A model generated the notes under the pieces. That model saw only the letters and a list, made by a program, of their open reading frames with translations. It searched no databases and was not told the origin of the DNA. A stretch of 64,000 bases of DNA, from contig CAZVJW010000003.1 of NCBI GenBank assembly GCA_964627535.1, positions 62,001 through 126,000 of the forward strand, given 5' to 3'. The translations under genes were made by a program, and so were the position numbers. This document shows, in pieces, positions 45,330 to 54,044 of the stretch (positions are counted from its first letter, which is position 1; each line of letters begins with the position of its first letter). Source of the stretch: UBA1447 sp964627535. GTDB lineage: Bacteria; Bacillota; Clostridia; Oscillospirales; Acutalibacteraceae.

Positions 45330-46190
45330 ATGAACGCAATCGAACCTGAAAAATTAATCGACCTGCATACGCATTCCACCATGTCCGACGGTGCGCTGAG
45401 CCCGGCGGAGGTGGTGCGCCACGCGAAAGCGGCAGGTTTAAGAGCGGTAGCGCTTTCTGACCATGACAGTATCGACGGTGTCCGTGAGGCGATGGAGGAA
45501 GGCGAAAAAATAGGCATGGAGGTTGTCCCTGCCGTCGAGCTTTCCGCGGTCAGCGATACAGAGCTGCACATCCTCGGTTATTATATAGATATTGAAAATC
45601 CCTTTTTTCTTTCACAAATCGAGCGGGCGCTGGTAGTCAGAAAGCAGAGAACCAAGCAAACCTGCGATAATCTTGTTCAATTGGGCTTTGATGTAACCGT
45701 GGAGGAAGCGATGGCTATTGCACCTGCCGGCATTGTGGGCAGAGCGCATTTCGCGCGGCTGCTTGCCGACAAGGGTTACACAAGCTCGGTGAAAGAAGCG
45801 TTTGATAATTATCTGAGTTTCGGCAAACCGGCCTATTCCAACGCGCAGTGCCTTACTGCGGCTGAATGCGTTGAAATGATTAAAAAGGCAGGTGGAGTTT
45901 CCTTTGTCGCGCATCTGCACCTGACCAAAATGGAGGACACCTCTTTAAGAGCTTTTTTACAGGAGCTGATTGCCTGCGGGCTTAACGGTATTGAAGGCTA
46001 TTACACGGAATATACCCCGGAGCAGCAGGAAAAATATCAGGCTTGGGCAAAGGAATTTTCGCTCGGGATAAGCGGCGGCACGGATTTCCACGGCGCTATG
46101 AAGCCGCATATACGCATCGGCACCGGGCTGGGAAACCTTAAAATTCCCTACAGCGTGCTCGAAGGTATCAGAGCACAACTTAGTAAGTAA
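45330..46190 (+). CDS. PHP-domain phosphoesterase (TrpH/RNase AM-like)
   Basis: 287 residues from ATG 45330 (GTG at 45324 opens the frame). The PHP signature is complete: LIDLHTHSTMSDG, ALSDHDSIDG, VVPAVELSA, FVAHLHLT and GGTDFHGAMKP. The size and layout match the TrpH/YciV group, which dephosphorylates 3',5'-nucleotide bisphosphates and trims 5' ends of RNA. Cytoplasmic metalloenzyme. It sits between the LarA-like gene and gnd; the 125-bp gap upstream contains a GC hairpin (GCGGGTCACCCGC near 45290-45302) but no gene. Confidence 0.82.
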   Translation: MNAIEPEKLIDLHTHSTMSDGALSPAEVVRHAKAAGLRAVALSDHDSIDGVREAMEEGEKIGMEVVPAVELSAVSDTELHILGYYIDIENPFFLSQIERALVVRKQRTKQTCDNLVQLGFDVTVEEAMAIAPAGIVGRAHFARLLADKGYTSSVKEAFDNYLSFGKPAYSNAQCLTAAECVEMIKKAGGVSFVAHLHLTKMEDTSLRAFLQELIACGLNGIEGYYTEYTPEQQEKYQAWAKEFSLGISGGTDFHGAMKPHIRIGTGLGNLKIPYSVLEGIRAQLSK

Positions 46191-46196
46191 ATTTTG

Positions 46197-46208
46197 GCGC
46201 TTCGGCGC
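46197..46208 (+). promoter_or_regulatory. GCGC-UUCG-GCGC hairpin before the gnd ribosome site
   Basis: A stable UUCG tetraloop hairpin ends three bases before GGAGGT (46212). It separates the PHP gene from gnd and could set the translation or stability of the downstream message. Confidence 0.6.
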
Positions 46209-46224
46209 TTTGGAGGTTAAACAT

Positions 46225-47676
46225 ATGAAAAAATCAGACATCGGCCTCATCGGCCTCGCAGTGATGGGTGAAAACCTTGTAATGAATATGGAAAGCAAGG
46301 GCTTTACCGTATCGGTCTATAACAGAACAGGGCAAAAGGTGACGGACTTTATCGAAGGCAGAGCTAAAGGCAAAAACATCACAGGTACTTATTCATTACC
46401 GGAGCTAACAGGCAGCCTCGAAAAACCCCGCAAAGTGATGATGATGATTAAAGCGGGTGACGCGGTCGACGAGATGATCGAATCACTCCTTCCCCTTTTA
46501 GAAGAGGGCGATATCATCATCGACGGCGGCAATTCTCACTTCCCGGATACATCCCGCCGTACGCAGTATGTTGAAAGCAAAGGCTTGTTATATGTCGGCA
46601 CAGGTGTTTCCGGCGGCGAAGAAGGCGCGCTCAAGGGTCCGAGCATGATGCCCGGCGGCTCCAACGCCGCATGGCCCTGGGTAAAACCCATTTTCCAGGC
46701 CATCTGCGCGAAGGTTGAAAACGGCACGCCCTGCTGCGACTGGGTAGGCGAAAACGGTGCCGGTCACTTTGTTAAAATGGTGCACAACGGCATTGAGTAC
46801 GGCGATATGCAGCTTATCTGCGAAGCTTACCAGCTCATGAGAGATCTTTTAGGCATGACCGCAGACGAAATGCACGAAGTTTTCACCAAATGGAATGAAG
46901 AAGAGCTGGACAGCTATCTGATAGAAATCACAAGGGACATCCTCGCCTATAAAGACACCGACGGCACGGCAATTGTTGACAAAATCCTGGACACCGCGGG
47001 ACAAAAGGGCACCGGCAAATGGACAGGCATCGCCGCGCTGGACGAGGGAATTCCGCTGACATTAATCGGTGAGGCCGTTTTCTCCCGCTGCCTGAGCGCT
47101 ATCAAAGAGGAAAGGGTTGCCGCTTCCAAGGTGCTCGGCGGACCGGTTCCCCAGTTCGAAGGCGCTAAAGCGCAGTTCATTGAGGATATTAAAAACGCCC
47201 TTTACGCCGCGAAAGTAATATCCTACGCGCAGGGTTATTCGCTGATGCGCGCCGCGGCAAAAACATACGGCTGGAACCTGAATTACGGCGGCATTGCGCT
47301 CATGTGGCGCGGCGGCTGTATCATCCGCAACGTTTTCCTCGGCAAGATTAAGGAAGCTTTTGATAATAATCCCGCTATCACAAACCTGCTTCTCGACCCG
47401 TATTTCAAGGCGATTATGGACAGTGCTCAGCCCGGCTGGCGCAGGGTATGTGCCACTGCTTTGACAAACGGCATCCCCATCCCCGCCATGACTACCGCAC
47501 TTTGCTATTATGACGGTTACCGCTGCGAAAAGCTTCCGGCGAACCTCCTTCAGGCGCAGCGCGACTATTTCGGCGCGCACACCTATGAGCGCACCGACGC
47601 CCCAAGAGGCAAGTTCTTCCACACCAACTGGACCGGCGAAGGCGGCAATACCGCCGCGACGCAGTATGATGCGTAA
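46225..47676 (+). CDS. gnd: 6-phosphogluconate dehydrogenase (decarboxylating)
   Basis: Oxidises 6-phosphogluconate to ribulose 5-phosphate with NADP+. 483 residues from ATG 46225, set by GGAGGT seven to eight bases upstream; an earlier TTG at 46210 is inside that site. The N-terminal Rossmann motif is IGLIGLAVMGENLVMNM, followed by VYNRT, GGNSHFPDT, GTGVSGGEEGALKGPSMMPGG (trimmed), and the catalytic VKMVHNGIEYGDMQL. C-terminal LNYGGIALMWRGGCIIRNVF is also typical. Full length and intact. The operon context suggests gluconate catabolism. Confidence 0.96.
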   Translation: MKKSDIGLIGLAVMGENLVMNMESKGFTVSVYNRTGQKVTDFIEGRAKGKNITGTYSLPELTGSLEKPRKVMMMIKAGDAVDEMIESLLPLLEEGDIIIDGGNSHFPDTSRRTQYVESKGLLYVGTGVSGGEEGALKGPSMMPGGSNAAWPWVKPIFQAICAKVENGTPCCDWVGENGAGHFVKMVHNGIEYGDMQLICEAYQLMRDLLGMTADEMHEVFTKWNEEELDSYLIEITRDILAYKDTDGTAIVDKILDTAGQKGTGKWTGIAALDEGIPLTLIGEAVFSRCLSAIKEERVAASKVLGGPVPQFEGAKAQFIEDIKNALYAAKVISYAQGYSLMRAAAKTYGWNLNYGGIALMWRGGCIIRNVFLGKIKEAFDNNPAITNLLLDPYFKAIMDSAQPGWRRVCATALTNGIPIPAMTTALCYYDGYRCEKLPANLLQAQRDYFGAHTYERTDAPRGKFFHTNWTGEGGNTAATQYDA

Positions 47677-47680
47677 TTTG

Positions 47681-47816
47681 GGGAAGTATGACTTCGTCAT
47701 GAAAAGCAGTTGCAAAGTGTGTCTTCGTCACGGGAAGCAATGGGAGTTTACCCGTACCCCAACTTCTTCTCAACCTCTTTTCGCGACACAGTCGCTCTTC
47801 TCCACATCTTCTCAAT
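47681..47816 (+). repeat. Type C hairpin-unit leader module, copy 1
   Basis: Between gnd and the PfkB gene. Contains units GGGAAG(N)n with short hairpins: ATGACTTCGTCAT (47688-47700), GTGTCTTCGTCAC (47719-47731) and GCGACACAGTCGC (in CTTTTCGCGACACAGTCGC). The last unit is embedded in CTTCTTCTCAACCTCTTTTC. It matches the module at 59907-60135 read in the transcription direction and ends just before the ribosome site of the next gene. Confidence 0.8.
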
Positions 47817-47849
47817 GAAATTACGGATGATTTATAAGGAGTAATGAAC

Positions 47850-48926
47850 ATGAAAGAACTCAAAAAAGACTGCGCGTGGGCGCTGGTTGTCCCCACAAGC
47901 ATGGGTATCCGGATAAGCCCGCCGGATGGGCAGCCCGTTGAAGCGAGCGATAACTTTTTTATGCAGGCGACAAGCGCGGAAACGAATGTGGCAAGCATTT
48001 CGTCCTATCTCGGTTTACCCGTTAAGGTGCTGACCACCTTCGTGAAAGGCAGCCCGATTGCGCAGTTCATCAAGAGCAACCTCCGCGCGCGCGGCATGGC
48101 TTTTGAGGGCAAAGAGGTTCCGCAGGGCGGCCCGTGGGGCTACCGCCATCAGTTTAATATTGCTGACAGCGGCTTTGGCTCAAGAGGCCCGAGGGTTCAC
48201 AATGACCGTGCGGGCGAAGTCGGCAGAACACTGAACATCGACGATTTCGACCTGGACAGAATTTTCGGGCAGGAAGGTGTCGCGGTGCTGCACCTTTCCG
48301 GGCTTGTCGGCGCGCTGTCGCCGGAAACCGGTAAGTTCTGCCTGGAACTTGCCAAAGCGGCCAAAAAATACGGCACTGTCATCGCCTTTGACCTCAACTA
48401 CCGTAAGACTTTCTGGGAAGGGCGCAAGCAGGAACTCCGGGAAATATTCACCGAAATTGCTGATATCGCTGATATCCTCGTCGGCAATGAGGAGGACTTC
48501 CAGTTGAGCCTCGGCATCCAGGGCCCCGAAGCGGGCGGCAAAGGCATCGCCGCTAAAATCGACGGCTTTAAAGGTATGATTTCAGAGGTGAAAAAGACTT
48601 TCCCCAACGCTTCCGTATTTGCCACCACGCTGCGTGAAGTGGTCGACGTCAACACCCACCTTTGGGGCGCGATTATGCTTGAAGGTGATAACTGGTTTGT
48701 CGCGGAGCCGAGGGAAATACATATTCTTGACCGCATCGGCGGCGGAGACGGGTTTGTCGGCGGTCTTCTTTACGCCATCCTGAAAGGGTGGGAAAGCGAA
48801 AAGTGGGTTCAGTTCGGCTGGGCAACCGGTGCCTTGGCGACTACTTTTATCACCGACTACGCGCAGCCTGCCGATGAAGATCAGGTTTGGAGCGTATGGG
48901 AAGGCAACGCGAGGGTGAAGAGGTAA
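47850..48926 (+). CDS. PfkB-family sugar kinase (2-keto-3-deoxygluconate/gluconate kinase-like)
   Basis: 358 residues. ATG at 47850 is chosen because AAGGAG (47836-47841) is eight bases upstream, whereas ATG 47844 is too close. Ribokinase-fold markers: TSAETNVASISSYLGLPV near the start, VAVLHLSGLVGAL, FDLNYRKTFW, ILVGNEEDF, and the anion-hole/catalytic GGGDGFVGGLLYAIL (normally GAGD). This pattern resembles 2-keto-3-deoxygluconate kinases. In this operon it could phosphorylate a sugar acid whose product goes to gnd. Substrate is inferred only. Confidence 0.82.
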   Translation: MKELKKDCAWALVVPTSMGIRISPPDGQPVEASDNFFMQATSAETNVASISSYLGLPVKVLTTFVKGSPIAQFIKSNLRARGMAFEGKEVPQGGPWGYRHQFNIADSGFGSRGPRVHNDRAGEVGRTLNIDDFDLDRIFGQEGVAVLHLSGLVGALSPETGKFCLELAKAAKKYGTVIAFDLNYRKTFWEGRKQELREIFTEIADIADILVGNEEDFQLSLGIQGPEAGGKGIAAKIDGFKGMISEVKKTFPNASVFATTLREVVDVNTHLWGAIMLEGDNWFVAEPREIHILDRIGGGDGFVGGLLYAILKGWESEKWVQFGWATGALATTFITDYAQPADEDQVWSVWEGNARVKR

Positions 48927-48992
48927 TAGAAGCCGTAACAGTTACGTGTCTCAGTTCGGCATACCATAAAAGAATTTGAAGGAGCTTTTGCA

Positions 48993-49394
48993 TTGTTAGA
49001 GGAATTAGGCGGCTTTTTAGGGAGCATTATTGTAGTTCTGTATGTTCTCACAATACTGAATTATTTTGTTAAGTTCATTTTTAAGAATTACAGAAAACTG
49101 CTGAGCAAATATCCGATTGTACTCAAAGTTTATACCATCATGATGAAGCTGATTGTAAAAAATCATAAATTATTCGGATTGCTGACAATCCTGTTTATAC
49201 TTTTACATTTCCTGCTTCAATTCAGCCAATACGGTATAAATATTGCCGGTACTATAGCGGCAGGGGTTATGATTCTGCAAATTATGCATGGTATATACGG
49301 GAGCAAGGTGAAAAAAAGAAGCAAAACATGGCTGATTTCTCACAGAACCATTGCAGCCGCTCTTCTGATAGCCATTATGATTCACACGGCGTAA
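48993..49394 (+). CDS. Small four-helix membrane protein with conserved histidines
   Basis: 133 residues, TTG start with AAGGAG spaced correctly. About four membrane segments (GSIIVVLYVLTILNYFV, LFGLLTILFILLHFLLQF, GTIAAGVMILQIMHGIYG, TIAAALLIAIMIHTA). Histidines at KNHKLFG, LLHFLL, QIMHGI, SHRT and MIHTA sit in or near the membrane, as in b-type cytochrome or ferric-reductase-like proteins, so heme binding is possible. Ends just before a strong terminator, so it closes the larA-like operon. Exact family not recognised. Confidence 0.6.
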   Translation: MLEELGGFLGSIIVVLYVLTILNYFVKFIFKNYRKLLSKYPIVLKVYTIMMKLIVKNHKLFGLLTILFILLHFLLQFSQYGINIAGTIAAGVMILQIMHGIYGSKVKKRSKTWLISHRTIAAALLIAIMIHTA

Positions 49395-49413
49395 CACTGT
49401 TGAAGAAAACAGA

Positions 49414-49458
49414 ACATCCTCTCCGAAGCTAAAAGGCTGAAGAGAGGATGTTTTTTTT
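49414..49458 (+). terminator. Strong intrinsic terminator
   Basis: ACATCCTCTC / GAGAGGATGT stem followed by eight T residues. Confidence 0.92.
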
Positions 49459-49567
49459 GAAATCAATGTTTTGTACGTTTATCGGTAGAATATTGAGTCA
49501 ATAATCTGGCAAAATATAATTGTAATAATAATCATAATAAATATATGCAGTATAGTATAAATAAACA

Positions 49568-49596
49568 TTGCTATAATAACTTAACAGTGATATAAT
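49568..49596 (+). promoter_or_regulatory. Promoter of the maltodextrin operon
   Basis: TTGCTA (49568-49573), exact 17-bp spacer, TATAAT (49591-49596), about 40 bases before malQ. Confidence 0.6.
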
Positions 49597-49626
49597 GAGT
49601 TGTAAATTAATAAGCCGTTTTTATAC

Positions 49627-51159
49627 TTGAGGGTGGTTACCATAAACAGATCAGCGGGAATATTGCTGCCGGTAAGCAGCCTGCCATCACCGTACGGAAT
49701 CGGCACTTTAGGCAAAGCGGCAACCGATTTTGTGGACTTTTTGCGCGCTGCCGGCCAGCAGTACTGGCAGGTTCTGCCGATCGGCCCAACCGGTTTCGGG
49801 GACAGCCCTTACCAATCATTTTCCGCTTTCGCGGGTAATCCTTATTTTATCGATATCGATACGCTCGCGGGCAGGGGGTTGCTGACACCTCAGGAGATAC
49901 TCGCTGGCGACGCTCCCGGAAAGAACGAAGCATATGTGGATTACGAAAAGGTTTTTTACAAACGCTATCCGCTGCTGAAACAGGCGTTTGCAAGGTTTGA
50001 TACAAACGAAAACGATTTTATATCTTTCTGCACAGCGGAAAAAAGATGGCTCGACGATTATGCCGCCTATATGGCCATCAAAGAGTATTTCGGCCAGCGG
50101 GATTTTCAAAGCTGGGACGATCACATCAGGCTGCACAAACCCCGCACGTTGCGATATTATGAAAAACTGCTTTCACGTGAAATGCTGTTTTGGCAGTTCT
50201 GCCAGTATGAGTTTTTCCGCCAGTGGAACGCGCTGAAAACTTACGCGAACGGCAGCGGCATTTCGCTCATCGGCGATATTCCGATTTATGTCTCCGGCGA
50301 CGGCGCGGATGTCTGGGCTAACAGAGAACTTTTTCAAATGGATGTTGACGGCCGGCCTGATTTTATCGCGGGGGTTCCGCCGGACTATTTTTCCGCAACC
50401 GGCCAGCGGTGGGGTAATCCGCTTTATAACTGGCAGGCAATGGAACAAGACGGATTTGACTGGTGGAAGCGCCGCATAGCGGCATGCGCTAAGCTCTTTA
50501 ATGTCATCAGAATTGACCATTTTATCGGCATTGCCCGGTATTACTCCATTGCGGCGGACTGTAATACAGCAATTGACGGCGAGTGGAAGCAAGGCCCGGG
50601 CGAAAAGCTGATTGCGGCGATTAACTCGGCTGTCGGTGACGCAAGAATTATAGCGGAGGATTTGGGGGTGCTGCACCCTTCTGTAAAGAACCTGCTTGAA
50701 AAATCCGGCTACCCGGGTATGAAGGTTTTGCTCTTTGCCGCGGATGGCAGCGATGATAACCCGCACATTCCTTATAAATACGAAAAGAACACAACCGTTT
50801 ATATCGGCACACACGACAACGACACCGTCGCAGGCTTCTGCAAAAAACAAAAGACAAAAGATCTGCGGTATCTCATGGATTACTTCGGCGCAAAAAACAA
50901 AGAGCAGCTGCCCCTGGCGCTGATTAAAGGTGCGTTCGGCAGCGTGGCAGACACGGCGGTGGTGCAGCTGCAGGACTGGCTGGAACTGGACAATTCCGCG
51001 CGCACCAACACGCCTTCCACCATCGGTTTCAACTGGATGTGGCGGGTTGCCGAACGGCAGCTGACGCCGGAGCTGGCGGCGCAAATAAAAAATATAACAG
51101 ACCTCTACGGAAGAGCCCAGCCGCCTACCCGTTTTGAAATTTATAAAGAAGTCCCGTAG
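49627..51159 (+). CDS. malQ: 4-alpha-glucanotransferase (amylomaltase)
   Basis: Disproportionates maltodextrins (GH77). About 510 residues. Family motifs: SAGILLPVSSLPSPYGIGTLG (trimmed) at the N-terminus, YWQVLPIGPTG, DSPYQSFSAFAGNPYFIDI, GDIPIYVSGDGADVWANREL, IRIDHFIG with the nucleophile Asp, and IAEDLGVLHPSV with the acid/base Glu, then IGTHDNDTVAGF. Start is unusual: the frame opens with TTG 49627, but homologues start MNRSAGIL and here the codon before NRSAGIL is ATA (49642), preceded by AGGGTGG. GTG 49633 is also possible. Part of the maltodextrin locus. Confidence 0.93.
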   Translation: MRVVTINRSAGILLPVSSLPSPYGIGTLGKAATDFVDFLRAAGQQYWQVLPIGPTGFGDSPYQSFSAFAGNPYFIDIDTLAGRGLLTPQEILAGDAPGKNEAYVDYEKVFYKRYPLLKQAFARFDTNENDFISFCTAEKRWLDDYAAYMAIKEYFGQRDFQSWDDHIRLHKPRTLRYYEKLLSREMLFWQFCQYEFFRQWNALKTYANGSGISLIGDIPIYVSGDGADVWANRELFQMDVDGRPDFIAGVPPDYFSATGQRWGNPLYNWQAMEQDGFDWWKRRIAACAKLFNVIRIDHFIGIARYYSIAADCNTAIDGEWKQGPGEKLIAAINSAVGDARIIAEDLGVLHPSVKNLLEKSGYPGMKVLLFAADGSDDNPHIPYKYEKNTTVYIGTHDNDTVAGFCKKQKTKDLRYLMDYFGAKNKEQLPLALIKGAFGSVADTAVVQLQDWLELDNSARTNTPSTIGFNWMWRVAERQLTPELAAQIKNITDLYGRAQPPTRFEIYKEVP

Positions 51160-51220
51160 TACAGAACGCCTTCAATACGCATTCAGCGTATGAAAATATA
51201 AAAAGAAAGAGGTATTCACG

Positions 51221-52441
51221 ATGAAAAAGCTATTCAAAGTTCTTGCATTGCTGATGGCTGTTACCATGGTAATCGGCCTCGCGGCATGCGGCGGCGCTAA
51301 AACGGACACAACGACCACTTCGGCTGTAAAAGAAAAAGTTTCGCTCAAGGTATGGGGCTCACAGGACGACCAGGCGCTCCTTCAGGAACTGGTTGACGGT
51401 TTCAAGGCGGCCAACCCCAACAAAGATTACACCATCACGCTCGGGGTTGTCGGTGAGGATCAGGCAAAAACAAAGTTCCTTGAAGACCCGTCCGCATCGG
51501 CGGATGTTTTCTCCTTCCCCAATGATCAAATCCGTGATTTCGTAGCGGCAGGCGCATTGTATGAGGTTACCAAAAATGTGGCGGCAATCAAAGCAGCCAA
51601 TATGGTAAGCTCCGTTGAAGCCGCAACCCTTGACGGCAAACTGTACGCTTATCCCATGACGGCGGACAACGGCTACTTCCTCTATTATGACAAGAGCGTT
51701 GTCAGCGCCGATCAAGTCAAGACCCTTGACGGCATCCTTGCCGCGGCAGTTGCTGTGGACAAAAAAGTATTCATGGATGTTTCAAACGGCTGGTATATCG
51801 CGTCTTTTTTCCTTGGCGGCGGCGGTAAACTCGGCATCGGCGCGAATGGCAAGCAGACCTGCGATTTTAACAATGCGACAGGCGTAAAAGTCGGCGAAGC
51901 CATCAAGGCATTCACGGCTAACCCGGCTTTTGTCACGGGCGATGACGCGGTTCTTACCGGCGGCATGGGCACGAACATCTGCGCGGGCGTTTCCGGTACA
52001 TGGAATGCAGATAAGATTAAGGAAAAACTCGGCGCCAATTACGCGGCGACAAAACTGCCGACCTATTCCGTTGGCGGTGTGCAGATGCAAATGGGTTCGT
52101 TCGGTGGGTATAAGCTCATCGGAATAAACAAAGCCACAAAGAGCCCGCTGGATGCAATGGCACTTGCGGAATGGCTTACCAACGAGCAGAGCCAGGCAAC
52201 GAGATTTGCAAAAAGGGCACTCGGCCCCTCAAATATCAAAGTAGCGGCCAGTGATGATGTAAAAGCAAATGTTGCGCTGAGCGCTCTTGCGGTTCAAAAC
52301 GCATTCGCAACCTCGCAAAAGGATGTGCTCGGCACATACTGGAGCCCGGCGGAAGCTTTCGGCACAGAGATGGAAGCGAAGAACTACGCAAAGGCCATCC
52401 AGCAGCAGCTGGACGATATGGTGAAACAAATCACCGCATAG
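51221..52441 (+). CDS. malE: Maltodextrin ABC transporter substrate-binding lipoprotein
   Basis: 406 residues with a lipobox IGLAACGG (cysteine near residue 23) and a Thr-rich linker. LKVWGSQDDQALLQELVDGF is the entry of a family 1 (MalE-like) extracellular sugar-binding protein; AYPMTADNGYFLYYDKS is characteristic of the maltose-binding group. It captures maltose or maltodextrins and delivers them to the permeases encoded just downstream. ATG has AAAGAGGT upstream. A stable GC-rich hairpin follows the gene, which could protect the upstream message so that this protein is made in excess over the permeases. Confidence 0.92.
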   Translation: MKKLFKVLALLMAVTMVIGLAACGGAKTDTTTTSAVKEKVSLKVWGSQDDQALLQELVDGFKAANPNKDYTITLGVVGEDQAKTKFLEDPSASADVFSFPNDQIRDFVAAGALYEVTKNVAAIKAANMVSSVEAATLDGKLYAYPMTADNGYFLYYDKSVVSADQVKTLDGILAAAVAVDKKVFMDVSNGWYIASFFLGGGGKLGIGANGKQTCDFNNATGVKVGEAIKAFTANPAFVTGDDAVLTGGMGTNICAGVSGTWNADKIKEKLGANYAATKLPTYSVGGVQMQMGSFGGYKLIGINKATKSPLDAMALAEWLTNEQSQATRFAKRALGPSNIKVAASDDVKANVALSALAVQNAFATSQKDVLGTYWSPAEAFGTEMEAKNYAKAIQQQLDDMVKQITA

Positions 52442-52458
52442 CATCCTTCAAGTTTCAG

Positions 52459-52488
52459 CCGGCAGGGCGGGATGGTCTGCCCTGCCGG
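52459..52488 (+). promoter_or_regulatory. Intercistronic hairpin between malE-like and malF-like genes
   Basis: Perfect 10-bp stem CCGGCAGGGC / GCCCTGCCGG with no T-run; likely an mRNA stabiliser or partial attenuator that lowers permease expression. Confidence 0.75.
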
Positions 52489-52553
52489 TAAAGTAAAAAC
52501 TGCGTTAAATTTCCGCTGCTTTAAATCTACATCAAAAACCGGGAGGATTCTTT

Positions 52554-54044
52554 ATGACCATGAATGAATTAGGGATGAATCCGTTAAAAAGAGCAGGGCA
52601 TAAATTAGCAATATCCGTTAAAGGGTTTCCGGCAGCATTGAAGAAAAAAATGAACTCCGCCGGCACCAAAACCGCGCTGGCATTCAAAGGCCTCGTCAGC
52701 GGGACAAAAGAGTTAATTTACGCATTTACAAAAGGCAACATTGGCAATAAGCTGTCATTTTTTATCATGGGGCTCGGCAACGCTGCCAACGGGCAGATTG
52801 TTAAAGGGTTTATTTTCTTTTCATCCCAAGCCGCGTTTTTCTTATACATGGCCGGCTTCGGCTGGAACTATGTCAAAGACATCGGCACCCTTGGCACCAA
52901 TGCCGGCGGGCAGGTTTTTGACCCGGTCAATGAAATCTACATATACACACAGCCGGACAATTCCATGCGGATTCTTTTGTTCGGCGTGTTTTCGATTATC
53001 CTTGCTTTGGCATTTTTAGGTATTTATTTTATATCCGTCAGAGACGGCTACCGCGCGCATGTTGTCAAAGCCTCCGGCAGAAAACCGCTTAACTTTACCG
53101 GGGAAATTACCGAGCTGTTTGACAAAAGGTTTCACAAAACCCTGCTCGCTGTACCGACGCTGATGGTATCCGCTTTTACCATTATCCCGATTGTGTTCAT
53201 GGTGCTCATCGCTTTCACCAACTTTGATAAAAGTCATCAGCCGCCCGGCAACCTTTTCACCTGGGTTGGGCTGATTAATTTTAAAGACCTGTTCTGGAAC
53301 GACCCGATGAAGTCGCACACCTTTGTCAGCCTGCTGGGCTGGACACTCACCTGGGCTGTTTTCGCGACCTTTTCCAATTATATACTGGGTATGATTTTGG
53401 CCTTTATGATTAACAAAAAAGGTATTAAACTCAAAAAAATGTGGCGAACTGTTTTTATCGTGACGGCGGCGGTTCCCCAGTTTGTCAGCCTGCTCCTTAT
53501 GTCGCAGCTCCTGACCGACCAGGGCTCGCTCAATACCGTTTTAAAAGACTGGGGTATTATCCAGAACAGCATCCCGTTTTTAACCGACGCGACGCTCGCG
53601 CGGATATCCGTTGTGGTCATCAATATTTGGGTGGGTATTCCCTACACCATGCTCATCACAACCGGTATTTTGATGAATATACCGAATGACCTGTATGAGA
53701 GCGCGCGTATAGACGGCGCGGGGCCGATTGTCACCTTCACCAAAATTACCCTGCCGTATATGCTCTTTGTCACAACGCCGTATCTGATTACGCAGTTTGT
53801 GGGCAACATCAATAATTTTAATGTCATCTACCTGCTCACCCGGGGCAACCCCCTGAGTACGGACTATTTTCAGGCCGGCAAAACCGATTTGCTCATCACC
53901 TGGCTCTACAAGCAAACGGTAAACGAGCAGAACTACAACCTTGCGTCGGCCATCGGTATTCTGACATTTATCCTTGTTGCTTCGATGTCCCTTATCGTTT
54001 ACAACTCCTCAAAATCCGCAAAGAGGGAGTCTGATTTTCAATGA
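52554..54044 (+). CDS. malF: Maltodextrin ABC permease, MalF-type
   Basis: 496 residues with about eight membrane segments; the N-terminus has an extra helical pair (GNKLSFFIMGLGNAANG; FSIILALAFLGIYF), as in MalF-type permeases of Firmicutes. The permease EAA motif is YESARIDGAGPIVTFTKITLP near residue 383-403 (trimmed). Works with the MalG-type protein and an ATPase to import maltodextrins. ATG at 52554 with GGGAGGA upstream. The 3' end overlaps malG by four bases. Confidence 0.92.
   Translation: MTMNELGMNPLKRAGHKLAISVKGFPAALKKKMNSAGTKTALAFKGLVSGTKELIYAFTKGNIGNKLSFFIMGLGNAANGQIVKGFIFFSSQAAFFLYMAGFGWNYVKDIGTLGTNAGGQVFDPVNEIYIYTQPDNSMRILLFGVFSIILALAFLGIYFISVRDGYRAHVVKASGRKPLNFTGEITELFDKRFHKTLLAVPTLMVSAFTIIPIVFMVLIAFTNFDKSHQPPGNLFTWVGLINFKDLFWNDPMKSHTFVSLLGWTLTWAVFATFSNYILGMILAFMINKKGIKLKKMWRTVFIVTAAVPQFVSLLLMSQLLTDQGSLNTVLKDWGIIQNSIPFLTDATLARISVVVINIWVGIPYTMLITTGILMNIPNDLYESARIDGAGPIVTFTKITLPYMLFVTTPYLITQFVGNINNFNVIYLLTRGNPLSTDYFQAGKTDLLITWLYKQTVNEQNYNLASAIGILTFILVASMSLIVYNSSKSAKRESDFQ

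Noticed and set aside
50173..51084. 303-residue antisense reading frame opposite malQ
   Set aside because: It is entirely antisense to a well-supported gene, lacks a ribosome site and shows no recognisable domain.
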